From Candidatus Gastranaerophilales bacterium (GTDB taxonomy: Bacteria; Cyanobacteriota; Vampirovibrionia; Gastranaerophilales; Gastranaerophilaceae): 64,000 bases of DNA. The notes beneath the pieces are model-generated. The model saw only the letters and a program-made list of their open reading frames with translations. It was not told the origin of the DNA and made no database searches. Shown here one piece after another: positions 23,841-34,252 of the stretch (position 1 is its first letter; each line of letters opens with the position of its first letter). The translations under genes were made by a program, and so were the position numbers. The stretch covers positions 1-64,000 of the forward strand of contig CALURL010000003.1 in assembly GCA_944323155.1 (NCBI GenBank), read 5' to 3'.

Positions 23841-26800
23841 TTACAAATTACCTGAAGGTTTCATAAGAATTATCGGGAGATTGTATTTTTGTGCGAATTC
23901 TAAAAACTCTTTCGGACAATTCTCAAGTTTTTCTACTTTTGCGACAAGTCCTTTTATGCGCGGATTCAACGATACAATTTCGCTATGAAAACTGCCATTA
24001 AATAATTCATCGCGAGACTTATCAAGACTAGATACAAGATCCTCAGCTTTTATAACTTTATTATTAATTCTTATATCTTTAATTTGATTTGTATATTTTT
24101 TAGACAATAAATATTTTGTAAGCTGAGCATATTCATCGTCGCTAATTTCAATGCCTTTTTCTTTCAAATCAGCTATCAGGTTATCTTTAACATAACTTCT
24201 TTTTTTACCGTCGGAAAATAGCAATTCTTTAAAATCACCTATATCTTTTTGTGTTCCTGAACCGAGATTTTCATAATAAGCTTTTGAAATATTAGCCTGA
24301 TCCGTATCAAATATAAATCCGAATTTTCTACCAACGTATGTTCTATTGTTAGACGTACTGATAAGTGATGTTGACCAGCCGCTTTGATTTAGGGGATTGT
24401 TTAGCAATACATAAACAGATTCCATCCTGCTAAACTCTGGGTCAGTCATATGTACAGTAAATCTTGCATTATCTCTTGTTACACCAGGTGCAAAACCATA
24501 TTTTGACAAGTCTTCTTCATTATCTAATTGAGATAAATTCAATACTTTTAATTGTGTTTCTTTATTGCCGATTTTTACAGATTGTGTCGGGAAAAGTTTA
24601 CCGTTTTGAACAAACTGTGTATCAAGAACAATGTTTGCTTTTGAGTATAAATTTTTCATTTCATCTTCAACTGCTTTAAATTTATTATCCATAAATGTAT
24701 CGAATTCAGCAGCATTTGATGTTTTTGAAAGGGATAGATGAAAATCATCATTTACACTTGCAAAATCTGCTTTTGCCAAAATTTCATAAATTTTAAAATC
24801 TTCAGGGCGGCGGCATCTAACAGCAACATCTTGAGCAGTTGCTTTTCCTGTATTATATGCTTCAAACCAATGATGATTGTCTATAATATCAATTATTCTG
24901 TGTTTAACTCTATCCGGAAATTCAAATTTATCCAGAACAGACATTGCATAGTCTGCACTTAAAGCTGCATGACCTTTATCTATAATACCGCCTCTTTTGC
25001 CAGTATCATGCAGCAAAGCAGCGAATTTAACAATTGTTTTATCCACATCTGATAATGTATTGTATAATGGGTCATTCATAGCAGTTTGCAAAACTTTCAT
25101 GGTATGAATATCAACAGAATATGCATGGGTTCCATGTTGTTTTTTACCAATAATTGAAGTAAATTCAGGCAAACCTTTCACAAGTCCGTCTAATACAGCC
25201 TTAGCGAATTTGTCATCAAGCATAACTTCATTATTCAAAGTGAATTTATTAATTTCTTGTAAAATCTTTTCTGCGGCTATTTTTGACTTTTTAGAAACAT
25301 TTTGATTTTCAAATGGTTTGTTGTTCAAAAGTCCATCATAACCTGCTTCACCTTTTTCAAGGCCAAAGTGGTTTAATAATAGGTTACGCTCTGATTCCGG
25401 CACACTCTCAATAATCTCATTAATAGCTTTATTAAAATCATCTCTTGAATATTTTAAAGGAATGCCTTCTTTACCGAATTGTGTAAAGTCATATTCCTTC
25501 AGAACTTTTTCTGTATTACTGTTATTATTTGCAAGAATTTCAGTGACAAATTTTAATTGTTGAGCTTTTGGAGTATCTACATTCGGACGTCTTTCTCCAA
25601 GAGAAACAGCCAGTTTCGATTGAATATCATTTATGTTTATATTTGATTTAATCAAGTTATTTTTTAAATCTTCGTCAAATTGCATCAGCATATTTAAGCA
25701 TCCAATCCTTTTATCCAGAGCTTCTTTAGAAATCATATCAGGTTTGTCGGCAATTTCTGCTAAAACATTTATATTTCCCGCTTCTTGAGGATTTTCTATT
25801 GCTTTTGCAAAATATGAAAAGGCTGCATCATTTGATTTCGCAAGTAAAGATATTATATTTTCATTATTAGATAATTTCAAGATGTTACGTTTTTTGATAT
25901 TGGCTATAGCTTTATCATCCAATTTGGATATTTTGACTACAGCTTCCATAGGAAAACTATAATCAGAAATCTGGCTTGCTAATTCCTTGTCTTGAAAAAT
26001 TGTTTTGTCAAATCTTTCAAATTCGTCATCAGTCAAAGATGAAAGGAGTTTTATATCTTTTACATCTAGAGAATTCTGCAGGTCTTTAATATTATCCTCA
26101 AATCTTACGTGCAAATTATTCCAGTCAGATTCCGGCATATTAGTCAATTCTATTACTTCACTAGACCTAAGTAGTCCGTTTTTAGCAATAATTTCTTTGG
26201 CTCTTTTAAGCTCCTCACCTTCAAGATTTGTCAGCATCCTAATATCATAACTGCGGAATCTTACAGCATCTAAATCATTTTTCATTAATACAAGTTCTTT
26301 TGCAAAATCAAATTTGTCATCAGGGTATCTTGCAATATCTACAAGTACAGAACCGCTTAGCTGCTTTGATTTTCGGGCTTCAATATATATCAAATCATTA
26401 ATCCTGTCATACTCAGCATCAGACAATCCTGCAAGCTGCATAATATCAGTGTCCATCAAATTTTGACCGGAGATATTACCTAATACTCTGTTTTTATTCC
26501 TTGTAAGATTTCTTTTCTCAACATTTGCCCATTGCTCATCAGACATGCCTATTAGTCCATCTATATAAGTTCCGTACAATCTTGCTTTAACTAAATTCCT
26601 ATCGGAAACAGTTTTGAAATCTTCATCAGACATTTGTGCAAGTTCAACTATTCCACGAGAATTTTCGTATGAAAAATCAGGATACTCCATTAGTTTACGT
26701 TCAGCTATTTTATCAATGTCTATATCACTTAACGAAAATAAATGAAAATTTTCATTTATTTCATTTAAGTTCATATCAGGTAATTTGTTAATCCAATTCA

Positions 26801-29800
26801 GTACAAAATCTGTTTGTTTTTGTGATTTTATATATTGAACATAGATTGTTAAATCTAGTGCTGTGTCTGTATCTAAATTATCTTTACTTTTTAATATCTT
26901 CGTAAGAAAATCAGCCTGTGCATCATTTGTAAGATTGTTGTATCCTGCAAGATTAAAGAGTAAATTGCCTAATTTAGGCTTATAATTTTCTGCAACAAAT
27001 TTGTACTGAATATCATTGTAAAGTTTATCTGAATTTAAATAAATATCATCAACAGTCATGCCAGAATCTAATAATTTATTCAACATTTTATCAAAAGCTT
27101 GAGATTTGTTTTTGCTTGCCAGATTTATTGCAGTGTTAATATCATCTGTCTTGCTAAATATTTTAAGCGCAGTTTCAACACTGTAATCATCTTTTACATT
27201 CTCAAAAAGTCTTTGTTCCAAATACGGATATTTTATTTTTTTATCTATTACTGTATCGATTAATTTAATTTGAGAATCCGTCTCAACAAGCTCAAGTCTT
27301 CTTGTTAATGCATAAAAATCATTCCCGAGTTTGTCGGAATTTTCAGCCATAACTTTCAATTTTGATTTAAGATATTCTGCTTTTGCAGGAGTGTCTGCAA
27401 GCGACAGTGCTTCTGCTTCGGCAAAAGATGGTTTTCTGTTCAAAATTTTCTCATAATCAGGATCTTTATAAACATCCATTACTTTATCAAAGCTTTTTCG
27501 CCCTTCGTTTAAAGCAATTTCTGCCGTGTTATAGCCTCTTATAATATTTTCAACATCTTCTATATCAATTTTAGGATTAACTTCTGCAAATCTGAAAATT
27601 TTATTCAAAACTTCAGTATCATAGTCAGCATTTGGGTTTACCTGACCATATTTGTCAAGCTTAGTATTCTTTAGATAAAACTTCCTGTCTTCATCAGACA
27701 AAGAGGATAACTTGTCACTATGCAGAAATTCATATACAACATCGCCTTTCTCAGATGTTGAAGATTTATTGACAAGTTTATCGTACATATTAAGAGCTTC
27801 TTCTTGAGAAATTTTACCATTTTTCAGTTCATCTGAGACTTTATGCAAGTTTTCAAGATTTTCTGCGCTTAACCGTTTATCAAATTTCAAAGGCAAAATA
27901 GGGGCGCTGCTTTCAAAACCAAGTTCAAGTTTTCTCAGATGTTCATAATGCGCTGTCAGGTAATTATTGTATTCATCAAAATCATCAGCACTTAATCCTT
28001 TTACAATATTTTCAATTGGAGAATAAAGTTCTTTTAGGATTTCTCTTCCGCCTGTAACATCTTTATTCTCTCTAATATCGTATGGAACATGTTCACATTC
28101 GGCAAATTCATTTACCTTTGAGCCGCGTAACTGCCATTCATAAGTAGCCCCGTCTTTTGTTGTAAAGTTCATCTGTAATGCAGTATAACCTGAGGCTCTG
28201 ACTTTTGTCGTTTTAGAGCCTACATCCAAATCAATATCATGTTTTGCTGCCAAATCTCTTAGATATGCAACTTGTTTATCGGAAAAATATGGAATTCCGT
28301 CTTTACCCATATAATTTGATATTTTTATAGCATTAATCGGGGATGTTCCATTTGCTTGCTGCAAAATGATATTTTCTACAGATTTTACATATTGTTCTGA
28401 CTGCATTTCTGCTGCAAGTCTAATGGCTTTTTGCGGATCGGTTTTATAAAGCTCAACAAGTTCTGGATACTGTTTGTAATCAAAATCTTCCATTCTTGTT
28501 CTTGTCCCAACCATATCTCTTACACTGTCAACAGCATCTTCAAATGAGGCAGGATATTTTGGATCAAGCATTGCATTTTTAATCTTGTCATAAATACTTT
28601 GTTCACTTTTTGCTCTATGAGTCATGGTTGATTCGTTACCAAGACCCAATTTATGCATTGTTGAGACTATTGAAGATTCAATATTAACTGCCTTGTCATG
28701 AATTTGTTTTGCAGTATTTCGAACCTGCTGTTCCGCTTCTATAGGCAAATGAGCTTCAACAGATTTATTCCTACTAACTTTAACCTGTTCTTGAGATGAA
28801 GTTTTATTCAAATCAATTGCTGAAATATCCTCAGACAAATTAGATTTTTTCACCCGTAATTTCCCTGCAGAAATGTCATCCATGGTTTTTAAAATATTTA
28901 CAGCGTCGTCTTTTGTGACACCGTATTCTTTGAATGCATCCTGAATATATTTTACTTTTGTTTCTGTGTTCAAATGTTTAAACTGTTTTTGCAAAACACC
29001 GCCTGACAGCGCAAAACCAACAGACATTAACCAATCCTGCTTTGTAACATCTCCGTTATCCATTAACTGATTTACAAAATATGTGCTTGAAATATCAAGC
29101 GCTGTTTCACTTGAAACCTGTAATGCTTTTGCTAAATTATCAATTTTTTTGAAACTCTGTACAATGTCTTTTGGAAATTTAACAGGGTTAGCCTTAACCA
29201 TTGCAGAAATCTCATCGGCTGATTTTCCGGCTTTTTTCAGTGTACTTACCAATGCTTTTGTTTTGTACATTGCAGCGCCTTGTTCTGCAAGTTTGCTTAC
29301 ACCTGCACCAACTGTCATGTATACTGAATTTTCAAGAACTTCTTTACCCCAGGCTTCCCATTCTTGTGAATTCATACCGTTTTCTGAGGTTAATTGTTCT
29401 AAAAGCTCTGTTGGACGTAATGTTAGATTTGCCATTACAAAAGGAGATGCTGCCTGTTGAACTTTTTGCATTGTCTGTGCAGCTTTTACGGCTTTTTTGG
29501 ATTTATCAACCATTCCTAAAGTTTTCACTGCTTTGCCGACTGTTGCAGAATTCTTCAATGCAACTGAACCTTTTAAAAGCCAGCCGCTTGTTGCCGCAGC
29601 CCCGCCAGGTACCAGCATTAATGCCATTGAGGCAATATCTAATCCGGCTTCAATATTTGCAACTCCCTGTTGTTGAGCATTGACATAATTATCAGCAAGA
29701 ATTTTTAAATCTTTTTTGCCAAAGGCTTTTGAAAAACTTGTTTCATATTCCTTTTGATATTTTTCGAGACTTTGCTGAGTTAAACGTGACATATCTTCTG

Positions 29801-30818
29801 CTGTTGCATTTTCATTATATTTAATTCCCAATGCAGTCGCTAAAGATTTATCCAAACGCATTCCAACCTCTTGGGCAATTACCTTAAAAGGAGCGGTCGC
29901 CGGAACATCTTCACCTTTTGAAGTTGTACGCATTAATACAGGCTCTCCGTTTGAATTTGTTTCAAAACGTAAGTTTTGACCAAATTTGCTGATATAAGGA
30001 TTATCTTTATTTTTTGTTTCAATATCTTTTAAAACAGCATTCATGTCTTCAAGTTTTGTAACACCAGACATTTTGAATGCTTTAACTATAGCCGCAGAAG
30101 ACTGTTCAGGATTAAATTGAGACATTGGATTATCAGCAATAGCTTTAAACTCATCTTTTATATCGGAAATCATATTAACAACTGTTTTTACACGCGCGAA
30201 TTGTTGTGATTTTTCCTTACAGTCATTTATTGCCTGCTCATTAAACTCAACTCCTCTGCGTTTTTTGAACATTTCTTCAAAGGATGTTGAAACAGTTTCG
30301 CCCGTAAATAAATTGTCATAAACTGCTTCCCCGCGGGATGCACGTTCTAAAAGTTTTATATCTTCCTGTGTAGATTTAATCTCATTTTTTACAGTTGATT
30401 TTGCTAAATCTTTATTGAAAGTTTCCTGCCATAGATTAACAGTGGATGATAAAACTCCTGCTTCTTTGTCTCTTTCGGTTACAATGTCATTTGCCTGTCC
30501 TGTTACAGTTTTTAGAAAATCAATTGCACTTGTCTGAACTTCTGTCGGTTCAATTTTTTCAGAAGATTTAGGTGTTTTTTCTATAGAAATCCCTTTTTGT
30601 TTGTCTAAATTTAAACCAATAGAAAATACCGGAGAATTCTCTAACATTTTTTTATTTGATGCTGAAAGGCTTTCAAAACCAGGATAAATTTTTCCGGTCT
30701 TTTTCATTTCTTTTTGCATTATAGATGCAACAGCTTCGTCAGACAAAACAAAACCAAGGTTATTCTTAACCCTATACTCGTTTATAGCTTTTAATTGTTG
30801 TAAACTATATTCTGACAT
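23841..30818 (-). CDS. giant protein (2,325 aa) with RelA/SpoT-type synthetase and HD domains
   Basis: Residues about 725-915 match the alarmone synthetase fold: HRAKSEQSIYDKI (735-746; compare R-x-K-x3-S-I-x2-K of RelA and small alarmone synthetases), VRDMVGTR with the metal Asp 768, SGYTALQ (876-882), and YEWQLRG...EFAECEH (893-910) with Glu 894 in place of the EIQIRT Glu. Residues about 1890-2035 are an HD domain: His 1905, His-Asp 1937-1938 in FAALLHDTGKRGG, and a later NHHWFEA. Between them (about 1355-1655) lie degenerate repeats of about 40 residues with SDEDFxxVxxRNL-like units. The N-terminal 700 residues include hydrophobic helices near 390-430. The C-terminal 250 residues are unassigned. 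Canonical Rel/SpoT has HD first, then synthetase, so this order is reversed. I choose ATG 30818 (MSEYSLQQLKAI) with AAAGG upstream, not TTG 30851. Confidence 0.85.
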   Translation of the reverse strand: MSEYSLQQLKAINEYRVKNNLGFVLSDEAVASIMQKEMKKTGKIYPGFESLSASNKKMLENSPVFSIGLNLDKQKGISIEKTPKSSEKIEPTEVQTSAIDFLKTVTGQANDIVTERDKEAGVLSSTVNLWQETFNKDLAKSTVKNEIKSTQEDIKLLERASRGEAVYDNLFTGETVSTSFEEMFKKRRGVEFNEQAINDCKEKSQQFARVKTVVNMISDIKDEFKAIADNPMSQFNPEQSSAAIVKAFKMSGVTKLEDMNAVLKDIETKNKDNPYISKFGQNLRFETNSNGEPVLMRTTSKGEDVPATAPFKVIAQEVGMRLDKSLATALGIKYNENATAEDMSRLTQQSLEKYQKEYETSFSKAFGKKDLKILADNYVNAQQQGVANIEAGLDIASMALMLVPGGAAATSGWLLKGSVALKNSATVGKAVKTLGMVDKSKKAVKAAQTMQKVQQAASPFVMANLTLRPTELLEQLTSENGMNSQEWEAWGKEVLENSVYMTVGAGVSKLAEQGAAMYKTKALVSTLKKAGKSADEISAMVKANPVKFPKDIVQSFKKIDNLAKALQVSSETALDISSTYFVNQLMDNGDVTKQDWLMSVGFALSGGVLQKQFKHLNTETKVKYIQDAFKEYGVTKDDAVNILKTMDDISAGKLRVKKSNLSEDISAIDLNKTSSQEQVKVSRNKSVEAHLPIEAEQQVRNTAKQIHDKAVNIESSIVSTMHKLGLGNESTMTHRAKSEQSIYDKIKNAMLDPKYPASFEDAVDSVRDMVGTRTRMEDFDYKQYPELVELYKTDPQKAIRLAAEMQSEQYVKSVENIILQQANGTSPINAIKISNYMGKDGIPYFSDKQVAYLRDLAAKHDIDLDVGSKTTKVRASGYTALQMNFTTKDGATYEWQLRGSKVNEFAECEHVPYDIRENKDVTGGREILKELYSPIENIVKGLSADDFDEYNNYLTAHYEHLRKLELGFESSAPILPLKFDKRLSAENLENLHKVSDELKNGKISQEEALNMYDKLVNKSSTSEKGDVVYEFLHSDKLSSLSDEDRKFYLKNTKLDKYGQVNPNADYDTEVLNKIFRFAEVNPKIDIEDVENIIRGYNTAEIALNEGRKSFDKVMDVYKDPDYEKILNRKPSFAEAEALSLADTPAKAEYLKSKLKVMAENSDKLGNDFYALTRRLELVETDSQIKLIDTVIDKKIKYPYLEQRLFENVKDDYSVETALKIFSKTDDINTAINLASKNKSQAFDKMLNKLLDSGMTVDDIYLNSDKLYNDIQYKFVAENYKPKLGNLLFNLAGYNNLTNDAQADFLTKILKSKDNLDTDTALDLTIYVQYIKSQKQTDFVLNWINKLPDMNLNEINENFHLFSLSDIDIDKIAERKLMEYPDFSYENSRGIVELAQMSDEDFKTVSDRNLVKARLYGTYIDGLIGMSDEQWANVEKRNLTRNKNRVLGNISGQNLMDTDIMQLAGLSDAEYDRINDLIYIEARKSKQLSGSVLVDIARYPDDKFDFAKELVLMKNDLDAVRFRSYDIRMLTNLEGEELKRAKEIIAKNGLLRSSEVIELTNMPESDWNNLHVRFEDNIKDLQNSLDVKDIKLLSSLTDDEFERFDKTIFQDKELASQISDYSFPMEAVVKISKLDDKAIANIKKRNILKLSNNENIISLLAKSNDAAFSYFAKAIENPQEAGNINVLAEIADKPDMISKEALDKRIGCLNMLMQFDEDLKNNLIKSNININDIQSKLAVSLGERRPNVDTPKAQQLKFVTEILANNNSNTEKVLKEYDFTQFGKEGIPLKYSRDDFNKAINEIIESVPESERNLLLNHFGLEKGEAGYDGLLNNKPFENQNVSKKSKIAAEKILQEINKFTLNNEVMLDDKFAKAVLDGLVKGLPEFTSIIGKKQHGTHAYSVDIHTMKVLQTAMNDPLYNTLSDVDKTIVKFAALLHDTGKRGGIIDKGHAALSADYAMSVLDKFEFPDRVKHRIIDIIDNHHWFEAYNTGKATAQDVAVRCRRPEDFKIYEILAKADFASVNDDFHLSLSKTSNAAEFDTFMDNKFKAVEDEMKNLYSKANIVLDTQFVQNGKLFPTQSVKIGNKETQLKVLNLSQLDNEEDLSKYGFAPGVTRDNARFTVHMTDPEFSRMESVYVLLNNPLNQSGWSTSLISTSNNRTYVGRKFGFIFDTDQANISKAYYENLGSGTQKDIGDFKELLFSDGKKRSYVKDNLIADLKEKGIEISDDEYAQLTKYLLSKKYTNQIKDIRINNKVIKAEDLVSSLDKSRDELFNGSFHSEIVSLNPRIKGLVAKVEKLENCPKEFLEFAQKYNLPIILMKPSGNL

Positions 30819-30981
30819 TAACACGTAACCTTTCAGAGATATTATCGGCAAAGAGCATTTATTTCTTTAAACTTTGTAAAAATATATTACGAAGTTACGA
30901 CAAGAGCAATTTGAGATAAAAGTTTTTTTGTGTTTTCATGGTAGTAGAAAAATATACAGTTACCACCTAGAGAGAAAATTA

Positions 30982-32547
30982 ATGACACAAAAATTAGAGA
31001 ATAAAGAATGGCACCCGACCATTAACCCCTGGATAACAATGATTCCTGTAATGCTTACAGTATTTATGTTTGCGCTTGATGAAACAATTTCTAACGTAGC
31101 ATTACCTTATATGGCTGGAACTTTTTCCATAAGCCACAACGAATCAACCTGGATTATTACAAGTTATCTTGTTGCAAGCGGTATTGTTATTCCTGCAGTT
31201 GATTTCTTTTCAAAATTGATGGGAAGAAAAACATATTTTCTTGTAAGTGTATTAATTTTTACAATAGCCTCAATGTTATGCGGATTGTCGACTTCAATGC
31301 CGATGATATTATTTTCGCGTATTTTACAGGGTATTGGCGGCGGCGGAATTATGCCAATTTCACAGGCAATTATCTTCGAAATTTTTCCAAAAGAAAAACG
31401 TGCAGGAGCTATGGCAGTATTTGGCTTAGGTGTAGTAATGGCTCCTATTATGGGGCCTGCGCTTGGCGGCTGGCTTACTGAAACCTGGTCTTGGCCGTAT
31501 ATTTACTTTATTAACATCCCTATCGGAGTTATTGCTCTTAATCTCGTAAAAAAATATGTGGAAGATCCTCCTTATGCAAGAAAACAAAAAAATGTTACAA
31601 TGGATTATTCAGGATTTTTCTTTCTTGCAGTTTGGCTTTTAACTTTACAGATAGTTCTTGACAAAGGGAATGATGCTGACTGGTTCGGGGCTGCATGGAT
31701 CTGTAAATTATTTGCTATTTCTATAATGTCATTTTTAGCATTTATCACTATTCAGATAAAAAAAGAAAAACCTTTAATTGATTTATCTGTCTTGAAAGAC
31801 AGTAATTTTCTTTTCGGAACAATAACATTAATCGTACTTATGGGCGTAATGATGGCATCTGCTGCGATTTTACCTTCAATGCTGCAAAACTTAATGGGTT
31901 ATACATCATTTTTAAGCGGCTTGTCAATGGTTCCAAGAGGCGGAGGCTGCTTTTTAGCAACTATTATATGCGGAGCTTTGACAACAAAATTAGGATTTAA
32001 ACCAATAATTGTTACAGGCCTGATAATATTAGGTATTGGCGGGTTAATGTTCGGAGAAATTAATACTCAGATTGCGCTTGCAAATATTGCTTTTCCAAAC
32101 TTTGTTTTTGGATTGGGAATGATAATGGCAATGGTTCCTACAATGAACATGTCTTGCAGTACTCTTACAAATGAACAGCAGACAAATGCAGCCGGTGTTC
32201 AAAACTTGTTAAAAAATACAGGTGCAGCTATTGGAACATCTATTGCAACAACGATGATTTCACGATTTTCACAGGTTCACCAGCATATGATGGTCGGACA
32301 TTTGAATTTTTCAAATGATGTTTATGCTGCAAAATTAAATTCCATGGCTGCGACTTTTGCAGCAAATACAGATATGGCAACGGCAACAAATATGGCCGGC
32401 GCACAGTTATACAGGCAATTAGTACAACAGGCAACACTTTGGGGTTATGTTGAAACTTTCAGATACTTTGCTGTTGCGGCAATTTTTATTATTCCGCTTA
32501 TTCTGCTTGCCGGCAACAAATCTAAGGGCAAGAACAATCCGGCTTAG
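30982..32547 (+). CDS. MFS multidrug exporter, EmrB/QacA (DHA2) family
   Basis: A 521-residue, about 14-span membrane transporter. The family patterns FALDETISNVALPYMAG (span 1, motif D1), SYLVASGIVIPAVDFFSKLMGRK (loop 2-3 motif A), and GIGGGGIMPISQAII with GPALGGWLTETWSWPYIYFI (motif C, antiporter) are present. It should expel drugs or other lipophilic compounds by proton antiport. I start at ATG 30982 (MTQKLENKEW) because an upstream TTG would add residues with no family support. No EmrA-type partner is nearby. Its 3' end overlaps a convergent gene by 26 bases. Confidence 0.93.
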   Translation: MTQKLENKEWHPTINPWITMIPVMLTVFMFALDETISNVALPYMAGTFSISHNESTWIITSYLVASGIVIPAVDFFSKLMGRKTYFLVSVLIFTIASMLCGLSTSMPMILFSRILQGIGGGGIMPISQAIIFEIFPKEKRAGAMAVFGLGVVMAPIMGPALGGWLTETWSWPYIYFINIPIGVIALNLVKKYVEDPPYARKQKNVTMDYSGFFFLAVWLLTLQIVLDKGNDADWFGAAWICKLFAISIMSFLAFITIQIKKEKPLIDLSVLKDSNFLFGTITLIVLMGVMMASAAILPSMLQNLMGYTSFLSGLSMVPRGGGCFLATIICGALTTKLGFKPIIVTGLIILGIGGLMFGEINTQIALANIAFPNFVFGLGMIMAMVPTMNMSCSTLTNEQQTNAAGVQNLLKNTGAAIGTSIATTMISRFSQVHQHMMVGHLNFSNDVYAAKLNSMAATFAANTDMATATNMAGAQLYRQLVQQATLWGYVETFRYFAVAAIFIIPLILLAGNKSKGKNNPA

Positions 32548-33274
32548 ACAGTGCTAAATTTTCACATAGAATAATTGTAATATTTTCACCTTCTTTAGCA
32601 TGATACTTCAAACCGGGTGTTATAAGCCCTGTAATCAATCCGACTGTAGTACCTACAGGAATACCTATTGCATAACCAACACCGAGTTTTGCAGGGTTTG
32701 GGATGAAGGCAAAACCGGTACCGGCACCGGCTCCGACTATACCAAGCCCTAAAGTATAGGCAGTTAATTTCCCCGCAGTATGCCAGCCGTCTTCTTTCAA
32801 AGAAGAATCCTTTGTACAAGGTTTAGCAGACATGGCAAATGTTGAGCCATCAGGGAAAATAATACATTCAAAATTCAAATAAACTCGTGCATTTTTATTA
32901 GGCACTCTCTCTTTTTCAATTCTAATAATCGTAGCAACAACTTTTGAACACGCTGGAATAAGCAAAGTACCTTCTTGAGTATAAATAGCACCAGGAACTT
33001 CAAAATTTACTCTATCCCCTGCTTTAACGCATTCCGATTTGAATTTACATAAAAAAGCAACTTTAAAAGCGTTACCTTTGCAGATAATATTTCTCAAATT
33101 TGTAATAGCAACAAGATTTGATGCAGCACCTTTCTCACAGAACATATGTTCATAATGCTGAATCTGTTCATTTGAGTCATTACAAGTATTGCTTCCGCTA
33201 TATGTATAATCTTCCTGTGCGGAAACAGCCATTCCAAAAATTAAGAAAAATATTAAAAAGACTAATTTTTTCAT
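32522..33274 (-). CDS. hypothetical exported protein, convergent with the MFS gene
   Basis: Starts MKKLVFLIFFLIFGMAVSAQ, a clear signal peptide with likely cleavage after Ala-Gln region (VSA/QED). The mature part has several Cys residues, a beta-rich domain (GDRVNFEVPGAIYTQEGTLL), and a glycine-rich hydrophobic stretch (LGLGIVGAGAGTGFAFIPN and GYAIGIPVGTTVGLITGLIT) that may insert in a membrane. I do not recognise the family. ATG 33274 is preferred over TTG 33295. It ends in CSCP. Confidence 0.75.
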   Translation of the reverse strand: MKKLVFLIFFLIFGMAVSAQEDYTYSGSNTCNDSNEQIQHYEHMFCEKGAASNLVAITNLRNIICKGNAFKVAFLCKFKSECVKAGDRVNFEVPGAIYTQEGTLLIPACSKVVATIIRIEKERVPNKNARVYLNFECIIFPDGSTFAMSAKPCTKDSSLKEDGWHTAGKLTAYTLGLGIVGAGAGTGFAFIPNPAKLGVGYAIGIPVGTTVGLITGLITPGLKYHAKEGENITIILCENLALSKPDCSCP

Positions 33275-33397
33275 AGCAAAAATAATATTTGCCAAATTAT
33301 AAAATTAATCAATTAGACAAAAATATATTAATCGAATTAATATTACATATTTTAAAATTTAAATAATTATGCTAATCTATAAACGAAAGGAATATAA

Positions 33398-34252
33398 ATG
33401 CAAAATAATGAAAATTTTTCAAAATGTATAGAAATGCATCTGATTAATGGAAATCCAGATAGTCTTGTCGTTGCAGAATTATCTAACTGGGATACAGCAG
33501 CTATAAGAATTCCAAGAAATGAGATAAATGCATGTAAAGATGACCATATCACAAAACCTGGTGTTTATTTTTTAATATGCAAAGAAAATGATAATTCTCT
33601 AAAAGTCTATATTGGAGAGACAAACAATATTAAAACAAGACTAAAAAAGCATATCAAGGATTACGATAACAAAAAAGAAGATTATTATTGGATAGAAGCC
33701 ATTGCATTTGTTAATCAACACCTTTCAAAAGACAAAACTTCATATCTTGAAATGGAATTCGTAAGAATTGCTAAAGAATGCAAAAGAGCAAAAATTCTTA
33801 CCAAAAATACTAACAAAAATGTTGTCATAAAAGACTCAATAAAAAATTCACTACAGGAATTTATCTTTAATGCAAAAATTGTCTTGAATATGCTAGGCTA
33901 TAAAATTTTGCAGCCTGTAATTAGCGATAATATAAAAACTAAAAATGATGTATACTTCCATCTAAAAGGTAGAAAGGCTGACGCAGCTGCAGTTATTACC
34001 AATGAAGGTTTTGTTGTATTAAAAGGTTCAACTATTTCAAAAGAAGTTACTAAAAGCTTTTTAAAAGATAATCGAAATAAAAAACGTCAGATGCTTTTTG
34101 ATGAGAAAATTATTAAAGATTTCAAATTCACTAAGGACTATATATTTAATTCACCGTCAGAAGCTGCAAGTATTTTAAACGGGAATTCAACAAATGGTCA
34201 ACGCGTATGGTTAAATAAAGACGGAAAATCTTTTGGTTCATTAAATAATTAA
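33398..34252 (+). CDS. GIY-YIG nuclease family protein with DUF4357-like C-terminus
   Basis: Residues about 55-130 form a GIY-YIG domain (GVYFLICK ... VYIGETNNIKTRLKKHIKDY), with the Arg in IKTRLKKH and Glu in LEMEFVRI as likely catalytic residues. The C-terminal 60 residues (SPSEAASILNGNSTNGQRVW then NKDGKSFGSL) match the DUF4357 type seen in stand-alone GIY-YIG proteins. These proteins are often found near mobile or defence genes, but no restriction-modification partner is here. AAAGGA lies before ATG 33398. It overlaps the convergent dehydrogenase gene by 4 bases. Confidence 0.85.
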   Translation: MQNNENFSKCIEMHLINGNPDSLVVAELSNWDTAAIRIPRNEINACKDDHITKPGVYFLICKENDNSLKVYIGETNNIKTRLKKHIKDYDNKKEDYYWIEAIAFVNQHLSKDKTSYLEMEFVRIAKECKRAKILTKNTNKNVVIKDSIKNSLQEFIFNAKIVLNMLGYKILQPVISDNIKTKNDVYFHLKGRKADAAAVITNEGFVVLKGSTISKEVTKSFLKDNRNKKRQMLFDEKIIKDFKFTKDYIFNSPSEAASILNGNSTNGQRVWLNKDGKSFGSLNN

